Shown here one piece after another: positions 22,884 to 31,812 of a DNA stretch of 64,000 bases. The stretch is taken from the NCBI RefSeq assembly GCF_002094855.1, contig NZ_ARYN01000010.1:62001-126000 (forward strand), written 5' to 3'. The position numbers and the translations under genes are program-made. This DNA is from Zunongwangia atlantica 22II14-10F7 (lineage in GTDB: Bacteria > Bacteroidota > Bacteroidia > Flavobacteriales > Flavobacteriaceae). Each line of letters opens with the position of its first letter. Position 1 is the stretch's first letter. The notes under the pieces are model-generated. The model did not search any database, was not told the DNA's origin, and was given only the letters and a program-made list of their open reading frames with translations.

Positions 22884-23396
22884 ATGAATTCTAAGTACCC
22901 AAAAGATTCTAGAACTACATTAACCGATCTTGTTTTACCAAGTGAGACCAATCCGCTAAATAACTTATTTGGAGGCGAATTGTTAGCTCGTATGGATCGT
23001 GCTGCCAGTATTGCTGCCAGAAGACATAGTCGCCGTATCGTAGTTACTGCTTCTGTAAATCATGTTGCCTTTAATAAAGCTATTCCGCTAGGAAGTGTTG
23101 TAACGGTTGAAGCCGCTGTTTCTCGTGCGTTTAAATCGTCTATGGAAATATTTATAGACGTTTGGGTAGAAGATCGTGAAAGTGGTCTTAGAAGCAAAGC
23201 AAACGAAGCGATTTACACCTTTGTTGCCGTAGATGAAACCGGAGCACCAGTGCCTGTTCCTCCTTTAGAACCAGAAACAGATCTGGAAAAAGATCGTTTT
23301 GCCGCAGCCCTAAGAAGAAAGCAACTTAGCCTTGTACTTGCCGGAAAACTAAAACCAAACGATGCCACAGAATTAAAGGCACTGTTTAAAGACTAA
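22884..23396 (+). CDS. acyl-CoA thioesterase, YciA/BACH-type hotdog fold
   Basis: The 170-residue single-hotdog protein carries the family start LVLPSETNPLNNLFGGELLARMDRAASIAA (split here as the catalytic Asn and Asp region, about residues 17-46), then VTASVNHVAFNKAIPLGSVV and the strand SKANEAIYTFVAVDETG. YciA-type enzymes hydrolyse acyl-CoA thioesters in the cytoplasm. The ATG at 22884 is chosen over the in-frame TTG three codons upstream. It follows the SPOR gene by 57 bases and may be read from the same transcript. Confidence 0.9.
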   Translation: MNSKYPKDSRTTLTDLVLPSETNPLNNLFGGELLARMDRAASIAARRHSRRIVVTASVNHVAFNKAIPLGSVVTVEAAVSRAFKSSMEIFIDVWVEDRESGLRSKANEAIYTFVAVDETGAPVPVPPLEPETDLEKDRFAAALRRKQLSLVLAGKLKPNDATELKALFKD

Positions 23397-23398
23397 GC

Positions 23399-24037
23399 TT
23401 ATCCGTTTGGATTGTGTAAATGTACGCGTAATCCAAAACCAAGGTCTATTAGAAAATGCTTATTTAAATATGAATCATAAGCATCATTCTCGATATCAAG
23501 ATTTAAATAATATGGAGAGACTTTAGCGAAAATAGCTATAGTTTGATTAAAGCGATAGCCTAATTCTCCTTTAACTTTATAACTGGTACCATTCTCTCGA
23601 AAAGAATCTGGAGAAAAAGGTACCGTATTATTTAAAGTAACAGCACCTATACCCGCAGTGATCATGTAATTAAATTGTCGATTAATTGCCTGATAATAAC
23701 CTAGACTAAGCCCATACTCGCTAAAATTGCTATCACTTATATTTCCAATTTTTTCAATATTGGTCACTTCGCCTTCATGCCATTTTCCATAAACTCCGGC
23801 AACAAATTGCGGAGTGATAAAAACATTTACTTCAAACTGAATTCCCGCATCAAACGAATAATCATTTCCTAAACTTGAGTCCCCAATACCATTGGGAAAA
23901 TAGAAAGATAAGCCAAAAAATACAGTTTCTGAATCTTCAGGCTCATACCAGTTTTTATGTGGATTTGGCTGAATTTCAGTTTGTGAATTTCCTACAGAAA
24001 TACTCAATATAAAGACTAAAAGTAATAATTTCTTCAT
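23399..24037 (-). CDS. outer-membrane beta-barrel protein of unknown function
   Basis: The 212-residue protein has a cleavable signal peptide (MKKLLLLVFILSISVGNSQT) and then a series of alternating amphipathic strands typical of small outer-membrane barrels, for example ITPQFVAGVYGKWHEGEV and EYGLSLGYYQAINRQFNYMI. The final strand (HFLIDLGFGLRVHLH) is less like a classical C-terminal beta signal since NPNG follows. It lies 49 bases after the lipoprotein gene on the same strand and is probably co-transcribed with it from P4. No specific family is recognised. Confidence 0.7.
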   Translation of the reverse strand: MKKLLLLVFILSISVGNSQTEIQPNPHKNWYEPEDSETVFFGLSFYFPNGIGDSSLGNDYSFDAGIQFEVNVFITPQFVAGVYGKWHEGEVTNIEKIGNISDSNFSEYGLSLGYYQAINRQFNYMITAGIGAVTLNNTVPFSPDSFRENGTSYKVKGELGYRFNQTIAIFAKVSPYYLNLDIENDAYDSYLNKHFLIDLGFGLRVHLHNPNG

Positions 24038-24086
24038 CTGAAAAATTTATGCTGAAAATCGATAAAATCGGGATATAATTTTCAAT

Positions 24087-24779
24087 TTAAAATTCTAAAT
24101 CAATAATGCTGTTTGCTGAATTTACAGTAATTGTTGTGTCTTTTTCAGCTTCATCGTTTACCGTATAAAAAATCTTAATTGGCGATCCAACCGGCAAGCG
24201 ATATGAATTTTGAAAAGAAGTCATTTCTTCATCCAATCTTTCGTAAGTATTTGATGTATTTTGATACTTTCCTATAGGATTGTTTTCTTCATCTAAACTT
24301 ATAAACTGCCTGGTATTGTAATACTGTATTTGAAATTCTACACTATCGGTTTCGGGCAATCTATCTATGCTAATATTCACATCCTGAATAGCCCCCAGTT
24401 GAACAAGTTCTAGATCAAGCTTTTCAGCTCTATCCATAATTTCTCTTGGATCTACATAACTTAGGGATGTGAAATTTGAATTATGATTTTCTGAAGATGA
24501 AGGATTAAAATTAACCACAATCCCCCTATTATAAGATATCAACGAAATAAAATCTACTTTACCCAAAGCTTTACTGCTGGAAGCTCCCAAAATATTATAA
24601 CTATCTGAAAAATTAGTGGTTACATTTACGGGAATATCCTGCAAAGCAAGATTATTAGAATCCAAAAGCGTGGCATAAACGGCCATTCTTTTATTTTCGG
24701 TAATCAAAACATCATCATTATAACAAGATGAAAACGACAGGGAAAGTACAGCAATAACCGCAACGTATATTTTTTTCAT
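24087..24779 (-). CDS. predicted surface lipoprotein, P4-controlled (unknown function)
   Basis: The 230-residue protein has a lipoprotein signal peptide with lipobox FSSC (Cys19), followed by YNDDVLITE, acidic enough to suggest surface export. Downstream a beta-rich region (VYATLLDSNNLALQDIPVNV) looks like an Ig-like or carboxypeptidase-regulatory-like fold; I do not recognise a named family. It is not a close paralogue of the three tandem lipoproteins at 14.9-16.6 kb, yet its gene carries the same upstream element (P4). The barrel protein gene follows on the same transcript. Confidence 0.8.
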   Translation of the reverse strand: MKKIYVAVIAVLSLSFSSCYNDDVLITENKRMAVYATLLDSNNLALQDIPVNVTTNFSDSYNILGASSSKALGKVDFISLISYNRGIVVNFNPSSSENHNSNFTSLSYVDPREIMDRAEKLDLELVQLGAIQDVNISIDRLPETDSVEFQIQYYNTRQFISLDEENNPIGKYQNTSNTYERLDEEMTSFQNSYRLPVGSPIKIFYTVNDEAEKDTTITVNSANSIIDLEF

Positions 24780-24797
24780 ATTGATGATTTACATCCT

Positions 24798-24824
24798 AAA
24801 GATGCAAAATACAAAAAAGGTTGC
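24798..24824 (-). promoter_or_regulatory. candidate ECF-sigma promoter P4
   Basis: On the minus strand GCAACC (24824-24819), 15 bp, ATCTTT (24803-24798), 18 bases before the lipoprotein ATG. The flanks ACGCAACCTTTT match P2 and P3 exactly over twelve bases. Spacing is one base shorter than in P1-P3 and the last two bases of the downstream box differ. Confidence 0.5.
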
Positions 24825-24839
24825 GTTACAAGCTATAAA

Positions 24840-26057
24840 CTAGCGACTTAAGATCCAACTTTCTGGATTATACTTTTTGGTGTTTTGAAAAATAAGAAAA
24901 TGAATTGTGGTTTTTCCAGAACTCTTACTCGTGGCGATCACGCCCAGATCCTGCCCTGTACTTACATAATCACCCTTACGTACGTACACATCTTCCAGAT
25001 TATCATAAATCGTGATATAATCCCCATGTCTTAGCATTACCGCTTTATTTGCTCCTTTTAAGATCTGAACTTCACTAACTGTTCCCTCAAAAACAGCTTT
25101 TGCTTTTCCTCCTTTATCAGTATCAATATTAATTCCGCTGTTATTAATCGGAATATTTCTAACTACAGGGTGGGGTTGCTTACCAAATTTCATGCTTATA
25201 GTCCCAGATGAAACAGGCCAAGGCAGTTTCCCTTTGTTACTGGCAAAATCTTTGGCTAAGGCTTTAGCTTCAGGAGTAAGCTCAAAAGCGTCACGTTTTG
25301 TTGAACCCGATTTTTTATTGGCTTCTGCGATAGATGCTTTAATCATTGCATCAATTTTACGCTCAATTTCATCGATTTCCTGCTGTGCTTTTTTAATTTG
25401 TGAAGCAAACTGTCCTTCTTTAGCAGTTATCGTTTTCATTAATTCCTGTTGCGACTTTTTATTTTCTTCAAGTCTGGCTCTGGTTGCCCTGTTTTCAGCA
25501 ATTAATTTATCTTTTTCTTCCTTTTGATTAGCAAGCCGTTTATTTAAACGCTGTAAATCTATTGTGCGCGTCTTTATTTGCTCACCCTGCTCTTTGCGGT
25601 AGTCTGTATATTGTTTTAAATATTGAAGCCGTTTATAGGCCTGTAAAAAGCTCTCTGAAGAAAGTAAGAACATTATGCGGCTTTGTTGCGATTTGCTACG
25701 ATAAGATTTTTTAATCGTCTTTGCATAATCGTCTTTTAATTCTTCTAATTCTTTTCTGAACTTAGCAATTTTTGCCTCATTCTCGTTCATCTCCCTGGTA
25801 AGAAGATTAGCCTGCTGATTAGTTACTTTTATTAAATTCTCGGTACTTTTTATTTGCTGATTTAAATCCTGAACTTCATTTAAAATCGACTTTTCTTTCT
25901 TTTTGTTGCTGCTTCTTAATTCTGAAATACGCCGAATTTCATTGCGGAGTTCAATTCGTTTTTTCTCTAAAGCTTCACGAGTGTTTTGAGAAAATGAATT
26001 AGTCACCACTAAAAAAGTAGCGATCACAAAAAAGTATTTTAAAAAGCCTGATTTCAT
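24840..26057 (-). CDS. envC: murein hydrolase activator, EnvC-like (coiled coil plus degenerate LytM/M23)
   Basis: The 405-residue protein has a signal peptide (about 1-24), a long coiled coil (about 25-260, rich in Glu, Lys and Gln) and a C-terminal LytM/M23 domain. The zinc ligands of active M23 enzymes are missing: the HxGxD site reads NNSGINID and the HxH site reads TIHFLIF. This is the EnvC situation, in which a catalytically dead LytM domain activates amidases at the division site. It overlaps the DUF4292 gene by four bases (ATGA-type), so the TPR-DUF4292-EnvC genes are likely one operon. Confidence 0.88.
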   Translation of the reverse strand: MKSGFLKYFFVIATFLVVTNSFSQNTREALEKKRIELRNEIRRISELRSSNKKKEKSILNEVQDLNQQIKSTENLIKVTNQQANLLTREMNENEAKIAKFRKELEELKDDYAKTIKKSYRSKSQQSRIMFLLSSESFLQAYKRLQYLKQYTDYRKEQGEQIKTRTIDLQRLNKRLANQKEEKDKLIAENRATRARLEENKKSQQELMKTITAKEGQFASQIKKAQQEIDEIERKIDAMIKASIAEANKKSGSTKRDAFELTPEAKALAKDFASNKGKLPWPVSSGTISMKFGKQPHPVVRNIPINNSGINIDTDKGGKAKAVFEGTVSEVQILKGANKAVMLRHGDYITIYDNLEDVYVRKGDYVSTGQDLGVIATSKSSGKTTIHFLIFQNTKKYNPESWILSR

Positions 26058-26824
26058 TCTACAGAAATTTCGTCGTAACCAGAAGGAATACTAAAAGGAA
26101 AACTTACATCACCATCAAATTCTAAAGAACGATACTGCAATGTGATATTGGTGCTTTCGCCAGCCTCGTTGGCAATTATGGTAATCGTTTCAGGGAAAAG
26201 CCTTCCAGAAACATTTTGATATTCATCATAGGTTACCGTAACGCTTCTGTTTTTGGAATCCTGCGCCAGTTGCTGTGCTTTAGCTTTATAAGTTTCAGCA
26301 TCCAGCATAAACATTTTTTTTACGTCTGAAGTTTTCTTCGGAAGTAATTGAAAACCTCTAGGAGACTCACTTAATGTATATGCATCTGTTCTAAGATCGT
26401 AAATCGCCTGCCCCAATAATAAATTCTGAAGTTTTTCAAAATCTAAAGGTGTTCCTAACCATTCACTTATCAAACTAAAATCTCCATCAAAATAGGTTTT
26501 TCCCACTTTTTCGTAATAGCTTACTTTTTGCGGAGTGATATAGACTTTGGCCATAGGAAACCCCAGAATACTAGCACTCATCCAAATAGCTTTATCTTTT
26601 TCCATTCTAAAGCTAAGATTTACAGATTGGGTTCTATCGGCATTCTGATAGGTTGCTCTTAATTTTCCTGATAACGTATTAAATTGCGTAGCATTATCGT
26701 AGTGATTTTTAATCACACCTGCTGCTTTCGCATTACTCTCTTCGAAACCAGTCGCTGCTTTTTTGGTTCCGCAGGCGGCTATACTTAGGGTTAGTAAAAC
26801 AACCGCTATTATTCTTTTGATCAT
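26054..26824 (-). CDS. DUF4292 lipoprotein
   Basis: The 256-residue protein has a lipoprotein signal peptide with Cys18 (SIAACGTKK) and a beta-rich body (NTLSGKLRATYQNADRTQSV, then IWMSASILGFPMAKVYITPQ) resembling the LolA/LolB fold seen in this family. The residues after the Cys are basic, so periplasmic retention is likely. DUF4292 genes are usually next to TPR and EnvC genes in Flavobacteriaceae, as here; it overlaps both neighbours by four bases. A part in lipoprotein or lipopolysaccharide transport is a guess from the fold. Confidence 0.82.
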   Translation of the reverse strand: MIKRIIAVVLLTLSIAACGTKKAATGFEESNAKAAGVIKNHYDNATQFNTLSGKLRATYQNADRTQSVNLSFRMEKDKAIWMSASILGFPMAKVYITPQKVSYYEKVGKTYFDGDFSLISEWLGTPLDFEKLQNLLLGQAIYDLRTDAYTLSESPRGFQLLPKKTSDVKKMFMLDAETYKAKAQQLAQDSKNRSVTVTYDEYQNVSGRLFPETITIIANEAGESTNITLQYRSLEFDGDVSFPFSIPSGYDEISVE

Positions 26825-28206
26825 TTAGTGGCTTCTTTTAAAATTTTAATGGCTTTTGCATTATACTCATTCGCTCGTTCTTTATCCTCCATCCCTGCAT
26901 ACGATACAGCAATTTGCTGATAAAAATTGGCTTCCATTCGTGGATTTTCTATCAAAAATTCTAAGCCAAAAGTAAGAATTTCGACCGCTTCAGAATAATT
27001 TTTAAGTTTATTTAAGGCTACTCCGTTTAAAAGGTAAAAAATAGGCTGTGCCGGGAAAATATCCTTTGCTTCAGCAGCTAATGCTCTGGCGCTTTCAAAA
27101 CGTTCCATATCGATTCTAAGAATAAGTGTATTCTTAATCATCTCGAAATTGGTTGGATCTTCTTTTAAACCCATTTCAAAATAACGTAACGCATCTGCTT
27201 TATTATCTGATTTTAGATAATATTCTCCCAATTTTCGATATAAAGATGGTTCATTTTCCAGATTAGAAAGCATTTGGCTTACTTCCATAAGCTCGGCCTC
27301 GCGCTCTGGGTTTTGATTTACATACAATAAAAAATCGTTTAAAACTTTATATTTTGAGGCCGCATCGATCTCTTCACTTTTAAAAACGATTTGCATAGAC
27401 TGCATGGCTTCTTCAACCTTATTTTTATTCAAATAAAACTTATATAATGCCAGGTGCGCCAAACTAGATCCGGGATTAGATTTTAAAAGATCCTGTGCTG
27501 TTTTAAAGGCTTCTTCTTCTTTTCCCTCGTCACTATAAACATAAATAAGATTAAGATAATTTTGTTCTTCCTCTGGGTTATCTGCAATTGCACTTTCTAA
27601 ACTGGCAATTTGTGCTCCTGTATTGTTAGTTCTTGCATAAATCTGGCGTCTTAACTGTGTACGATATTCATTTTTCCCAAATTGGTTATCTAAACTATCG
27701 ATTAATAATAAAGCACTATCGTATTGATCACTTAAAATGTAAAGATCTGCCAGGTCTTCGCGATATTTTTTATCCAGTTTTATTAATTCCCGAAGGATTT
27801 TTATGGCACTTGAATAATCTACCGAAGCAATTTGGTTCTCGTAATAATCCCTAAGAATATTCTCGTCCTTTGGTTTAAGATCGAGAGCTTTTTGAAAATT
27901 TGGCTGAGCTTTTTCAAATTCTTCCAGAGAATAAAAGTTTTTAGCCATTTCGTAGTAAACAACGGCTTTAGAATCGTCTATGGATAGACATTTTCGCAGT
28001 ACTTCGTTAGATTTACTGTAGTTTTCTATACCACGTTGCTTTAAAGCTTCAAAAAAATACTCCTGAAAATCGTCATTTACTTCACCAAGATCGCTATTTA
28101 CAGTGGCGTTATTCTCATCTTCGGGTTGCTGAATTATAGCAAAGGCCTTTCCCGGTACCAAAAAAAGGTATCCAAAAAAGGCCAATATTAAGTTTTGTTT
28201 CAGCAA
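26821..28206 (-). CDS. tetratricopeptide-repeat protein, periplasmic or membrane-associated
   Basis: The 461-residue protein has a signal peptide-like N-terminus (LILAFFGYLFLVPGKAFA) and then about ten TPR-like helical pairs, for example AVVYYEMAKNFYSLEEFEKA and ALRYFEMGLKEDPTNFEMIK. The start is TTG at 28206: an in-frame TGA lies 18 bases upstream of it and no ATG is available before the signal peptide. TPR proteins usually serve as scaffolds; no partner can be named. It heads the TPR-DUF4292-EnvC operon, 26 bases after the sugar nucleotidyltransferase. Confidence 0.82.
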   Translation of the reverse strand: MLKQNLILAFFGYLFLVPGKAFAIIQQPEDENNATVNSDLGEVNDDFQEYFFEALKQRGIENYSKSNEVLRKCLSIDDSKAVVYYEMAKNFYSLEEFEKAQPNFQKALDLKPKDENILRDYYENQIASVDYSSAIKILRELIKLDKKYREDLADLYILSDQYDSALLLIDSLDNQFGKNEYRTQLRRQIYARTNNTGAQIASLESAIADNPEEEQNYLNLIYVYSDEGKEEEAFKTAQDLLKSNPGSSLAHLALYKFYLNKNKVEEAMQSMQIVFKSEEIDAASKYKVLNDFLLYVNQNPEREAELMEVSQMLSNLENEPSLYRKLGEYYLKSDNKADALRYFEMGLKEDPTNFEMIKNTLILRIDMERFESARALAAEAKDIFPAQPIFYLLNGVALNKLKNYSEAVEILTFGLEFLIENPRMEANFYQQIAVSYAGMEDKERANEYNAKAIKILKEATK

Positions 28207-28232
28207 AGTTTTTGGGGTTTGGGGTTCAATAA

Positions 28233-29243
28233 CTATTCCAATACCGAATAATCACCAATACTAATTTCTGTAAATTCACCATTGAATTTAGCAAAATTCC
28301 CAATCATCGCATTATTCAGTTTTGCATTTTTTACTTCAGCAAAAGTTTGAATAAGGCTATTTTTTATCATAGCATTTTCAATTTTTGTACCAGCTCCAAT
28401 AGAAACATTAGGGCCAATTTTAGCATTGATCAATTCTACGTTTTCACCAATAAAGCAAGGTTCGGTAATTTCAGAATCTTTTATTTTTACATTATCAGAA
28501 ATTAGCTTTTCGCCGTCCTGGTGTAAAAATTTTAGCATACGGCCGTTAGTTTCTACGGTTACATTTTTGTTTCCGCAGTCCATCCATTCGTCTACTTTTC
28601 CTGGCACAAATTTGAGTCCGCTTGCCTGCATGGCTTTAATTCCGTCATTGATCTGATATTCGCCACCATGAACTATATTATTATCCAAAACCTTTTGAAG
28701 TTCATCTTTTAGTATCGCAACATTTTTAAAATAGTAAATTCCAATCACGGCAAGATCTGAAACAAATTCTGCCGGTTTTTCAACAAGCTCGGTAATTTCT
28801 CTATTCTCGTTAAGCTTTACCACACCATAAGCCGACGGGTTTTCTACCTGTTTTACCCATATTACACTATCTGCATCTTTATCTAAAGTAAAATCGGCTT
28901 TAAACAAAGTATCGGCATAGGCGATCACGGCAGGACCTTCTAAAGAATCTTTAGCACACATAATTGCGTGACCGGTCCCTAATGGCTTATCCTGGTAGTA
29001 AATACTCCCTTTAGCCCCCAGACTTTCAGCGATATTTTTAAGATCGGTTTCTACTTTTTCTCCAAAATCTTCACTAATTACAAAAGCAACTTCGGTAATT
29101 TTTTCATCCAAAACTTTTGCAATATCCTGTACAAGTCGATGTACAATAGGCTTCCCTGCAATTGGTATTAAAGGTTTTGGTGTTGTTAGTGTATGTGGCC
29201 TAAGACGTGAACCTCTTCCCGCCATGGGTACAATAATCTTCAT
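28233..29243 (-). CDS. sugar-1-phosphate nucleotidyltransferase (left-handed beta-helix tail)
   Basis: The 336-residue enzyme has the nucleotidyltransferase start IIVPMAGRGSRLRPHTLTTP followed by KPLIPIAGKPI (signature GxGxRLxP...PK, about 3-30), and the substrate region VKLNENREITELVEKP. A C-terminal hexapeptide-like helix (about 255-330, PNVSIGAGTKIENAMI) follows. It would make an NDP-sugar from a sugar-1-phosphate; glucose (RmlA/GalU-like) or mannose (GDP) types cannot be told apart from these motifs. It lies in a same-strand row with dut and the flippase upstream, in line with envelope sugar synthesis. Confidence 0.85.
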   Translation of the reverse strand: MKIIVPMAGRGSRLRPHTLTTPKPLIPIAGKPIVHRLVQDIAKVLDEKITEVAFVISEDFGEKVETDLKNIAESLGAKGSIYYQDKPLGTGHAIMCAKDSLEGPAVIAYADTLFKADFTLDKDADSVIWVKQVENPSAYGVVKLNENREITELVEKPAEFVSDLAVIGIYYFKNVAILKDELQKVLDNNIVHGGEYQINDGIKAMQASGLKFVPGKVDEWMDCGNKNVTVETNGRMLKFLHQDGEKLISDNVKIKDSEITEPCFIGENVELINAKIGPNVSIGAGTKIENAMIKNSLIQTFAEVKNAKLNNAMIGNFAKFNGEFTEISIGDYSVLE

Positions 29244-29290
29244 CTTTTTGTTTGTTTGATTGTAGAATATATTTTTAGAAAAACCTGAAA

Positions 29291-29725
29291 TTACTTTGTT
29301 CCTGTACTACCAAACCCGCCAGCTCCGCGTACGCTATCTGTAAGTACTTCAACTTCTTCCCAATTAATATGCTCGTGCTTAGCGATCACAAGTTGCGCAA
29401 CACGTTCTCCATTTTCGATCGTAAAATCTTCGTTCGATAAATTCACTAAAATTACACCAATCTCACCACGATAATCGGCATCGATTGTTCCAGGAGCATT
29501 TAAAACGGTAATTCCTTTTTTTGCTGCCAAACCACTTCTTGGGCGCACCTGTGCTTCGTAACCTACCGGAAGTTCTATAAACAATCCTGTTTTTACGATT
29601 GCTCTTTCTAGTGGTTTTAGAGTAATTGGCTCTGCCAATTCAGCCCTAAGATCCATTCCTGCGGAAGCTTCTGTAGCATAATTTGGTAAATCGTGTGAAC
29701 TTTTGTTTATGATTTTAATCGTCAT
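29291..29725 (-). CDS. dut: dUTP diphosphatase
   Basis: Dut hydrolyses dUTP to dUMP, keeping uracil out of DNA and feeding dTMP synthesis. The 144-residue trimeric-type enzyme shows all five motifs: [49 protein letters not shown] and [10 protein letters not shown]. It overlaps the flippase gene by four bases and is followed by the sugar nucleotidyltransferase after 47 bases. Confidence 0.96.
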   Translation of the reverse strand: MTIKIINKSSHDLPNYATEASAGMDLRAELAEPITLKPLERAIVKTGLFIELPVGYEAQVRPRSGLAAKKGITVLNAPGTIDADYRGEIGVILVNLSNEDFTIENGERVAQLVIAKHEHINWEEVEVLTDSVRGAGGFGSTGTK

Positions 29726-31167
29726 GATCGTTTTAATATTTTCTTTATGTCTTCTTGTTCTTTAAAATACGTAATTCCCACAAATATGAGAACAAATAAT
29801 GCGGCAACTATATAATTTTGCCTGAAGTATATAAAACTTACGGCCGAAAGTGCCACCGAAATCAATAAATAAAATCCTATTTTCTTAACGTTATAAGGTA
29901 CGTGGTAGTATTTTCTTCCGAAGAAATAAGAGATAAGCATCATACTACCATAAGCGGCCAATGTTGCCCAGGCGGCCACCATAAATCCAAATTTACCAAT
30001 AAGTGTAATATTTAAAACAATGGTGACTAAAGCTCCAAAAAGGGAAATATACATCCCCATTCTGGTTTTATCGGTTAGCTTGTACCAAATAGAAAGGTTG
30101 TGATAGATCCCCAAAAATAGGTTAGCCAGTAAAATTACTGGAACAATAGACATCGCCATCCAGTAATCCTCGTTTCTAATTAAGTATTGCTTAAAAATGT
30201 CTATAAAACTTACCAAAACAAGTAAAATAAGGCTTCCACAAATCACAAAATAATCCAGGATCTTAGCATAAGTGAGTTTGGCATTTTTTTCTTTTGCATG
30301 ATTAAAAAAGAAAGGTTCAGCCCCCATTCTAAATGCCTGAATAAAAATCATCATAAAAACGGCTAATTTATAGCAACCAGAATAAGCCCCCATAATTTCT
30401 TCGGAAAGAATATCTTTTAGTAGCAGCTTATCCAGATTTTCATTGATAATAAATGATATTCCTGCCAGCATAATTGGCCAGCCGTACTTCCACATTTGCT
30501 TGAAAAGTGAAAAACTAAACTGAATTTTAGTCTTAAAAAAGTAAGGCAGTAAGAGTAAAAAAGTTACTCCGCTTGCTGCCAGATTAGCAAGAAATATATA
30601 GCCTAAAATATCTTTTTGTGTAAAATGATCTAAAATGTATTGCGGCGCAAAAGCAGGAAATTTAGGTACGATCCATAAAAAATAGATATTAATCGCAAAA
30701 ACAATAAAGATGTTTAACAGCTTGATCGATGCAAATCTAATTGGCCTATTGGTAGCTCTTAAGTAGGCAAAAGGAACAACGACCAAAGTATCTAAAATTA
30801 GAACCGAAAAAAGGATGTTGAAAAAGAAAGGATCTAAATCTACCAATCTTATAAATGAATCCTGAAAAACCATTCCTACTCCAAAAAAGAGCAAGGTTGT
30901 AGTTGTTAACGCGATAAATGCAGTAGAAAAAACACTTTTTTTATCCTCTGCCCTGCTAAAAAACCTAAAAAATGAGGTCTCCATTCCATAAGTAAGCAGT
31001 ACATTAAAAAAAGCAGCCCAAACGTAAAATGTTGTATTTATTGAATAATCTTTTGTACCCAGCACATCGGTATGCAAGGGTACTAAAACAAAATTTAGTA
31101 ACCGTGGCACCACAGTAGCAATACCATAAATAATTGTATCCTGAAAAAATCGCTTTAAAGTACTCAA
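29722..31167 (-). CDS. polysaccharide/lipid-linked sugar flippase (MATE-like, Wzx type)
   Basis: The protein of about 481 residues has twelve to fourteen transmembrane helices and the Wzx-like start [20 protein letters not shown]. It probably flips undecaprenyl-linked glycans across the inner membrane. No ATG starts the frame: TTG at 31188 and TTG at 31167 are the options. I choose 31167 because GATATTTG around 31188 looks like a -7 box and because homologues begin near MSxLKRFF. It shares four bases with dut. Confidence 0.83.
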   Translation of the reverse strand: MSTLKRFFQDTIIYGIATVVPRLLNFVLVPLHTDVLGTKDYSINTTFYVWAAFFNVLLTYGMETSFFRFFSRAEDKKSVFSTAFIALTTTTLLFFGVGMVFQDSFIRLVDLDPFFFNILFSVLILDTLVVVPFAYLRATNRPIRFASIKLLNIFIVFAINIYFLWIVPKFPAFAPQYILDHFTQKDILGYIFLANLAASGVTFLLLLPYFFKTKIQFSFSLFKQMWKYGWPIMLAGISFIINENLDKLLLKDILSEEIMGAYSGCYKLAVFMMIFIQAFRMGAEPFFFNHAKEKNAKLTYAKILDYFVICGSLILLVLVSFIDIFKQYLIRNEDYWMAMSIVPVILLANLFLGIYHNLSIWYKLTDKTRMGMYISLFGALVTIVLNITLIGKFGFMVAAWATLAAYGSMMLISYFFGRKYYHVPYNVKKIGFYLLISVALSAVSFIYFRQNYIVAALFVLIFVGITYFKEQEDIKKILKRS

Positions 31168-31215
31168 CAGGCTTAGGGTTTCCTGCAAATATCCTAATAA
31201 TTAAGAAAAAACCAG

Positions 31216-31656
31216 CTATTTACGTTCTTCGATATCGCTAATTATGTAATATTTAGTCTCGCCGTTCTCCTGGTATTCCAGCAAAGCCTGATCTTTTTCG
31301 ATACTCACCGGACTTTTCTCTGGTTTTTGTGGCATTTTATTGCCGTATTCTTCTCTAGGGTCTGAACTCATCACATAATCTGACTGGCGAATTCCGAAGC
31401 TCGCAGTGTAGCGATTTTGCCCATCCTGGTTGTGAACAATTGGGGATTTTAAACCTTTAAAGTAGATATTCTTTAATTCTACACGGTTTTTCTGAATCGC
31501 CGTCACCGGAAGATAAAATGTCATTTCACCCTCAGTAGTAGTATAGAAAGCCTGTTCAAATTGTGCAGGAGCTTCTTCCTGCAGGTTTTTATTAGTTCCA
31601 CAATTGGTAAAAAGAGAGAAGAAAAATATGCTAAGGATAAAATAAGTATGTTTCAT
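31216..31656 (-). CDS. small lipoprotein of unknown function
   Basis: The 146-residue protein has a lipoprotein signal peptide ending in Cys19 (FTNCGTNKN) and a short beta-rich body. I do not recognise a family. The residues after the Cys are not acidic, so it is expected to face the periplasm. It lies between the flippase and the atpG terminator on the same strand; the 28-base gap to the flippase is compatible with a shared transcript. The C-terminal segment ENGETKYYIISDIEERK suggests a final beta-hairpin. Confidence 0.72.
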   Translation of the reverse strand: MKHTYFILSIFFFSLFTNCGTNKNLQEEAPAQFEQAFYTTTEGEMTFYLPVTAIQKNRVELKNIYFKGLKSPIVHNQDGQNRYTASFGIRQSDYVMSSDPREEYGNKMPQKPEKSPVSIEKDQALLEYQENGETKYYIISDIEERK

Positions 31657-31765
31657 AACCTGATTGATTTGGTTGTTTCTATAAAGAAAACAAAATAAGT
31701 GCCAAATAAAAATAGGCTTCAGAAATAGCTAATATTGGTAATTATTAGAAAGTATTTTAAAATGA

Positions 31766-31791
31766 AAAAGCCCGGTAAAAACCGAGCTTTT
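31766..31791 (-). terminator. terminator downstream of atpG
   Basis: CGGT (31773-31776) pairs with ACCG (31781-31784) and the arms AAAAAGC/GCTTTT extend it with one mismatch; on the minus strand T residues follow. It closes the ATP synthase operon, 22 bases past the atpG stop. Confidence 0.7.
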
Positions 31792-31812
31792 ATAATATCT
31801 AAAATGAGATTA

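Noticed and set aside
25192-25527. Open frame of 111 codons on the plus strand
   Set aside because: It lies antisense within envC; the Ser/Leu-rich composition mirrors the Lys/Glu-rich coiled coil on the other strand.
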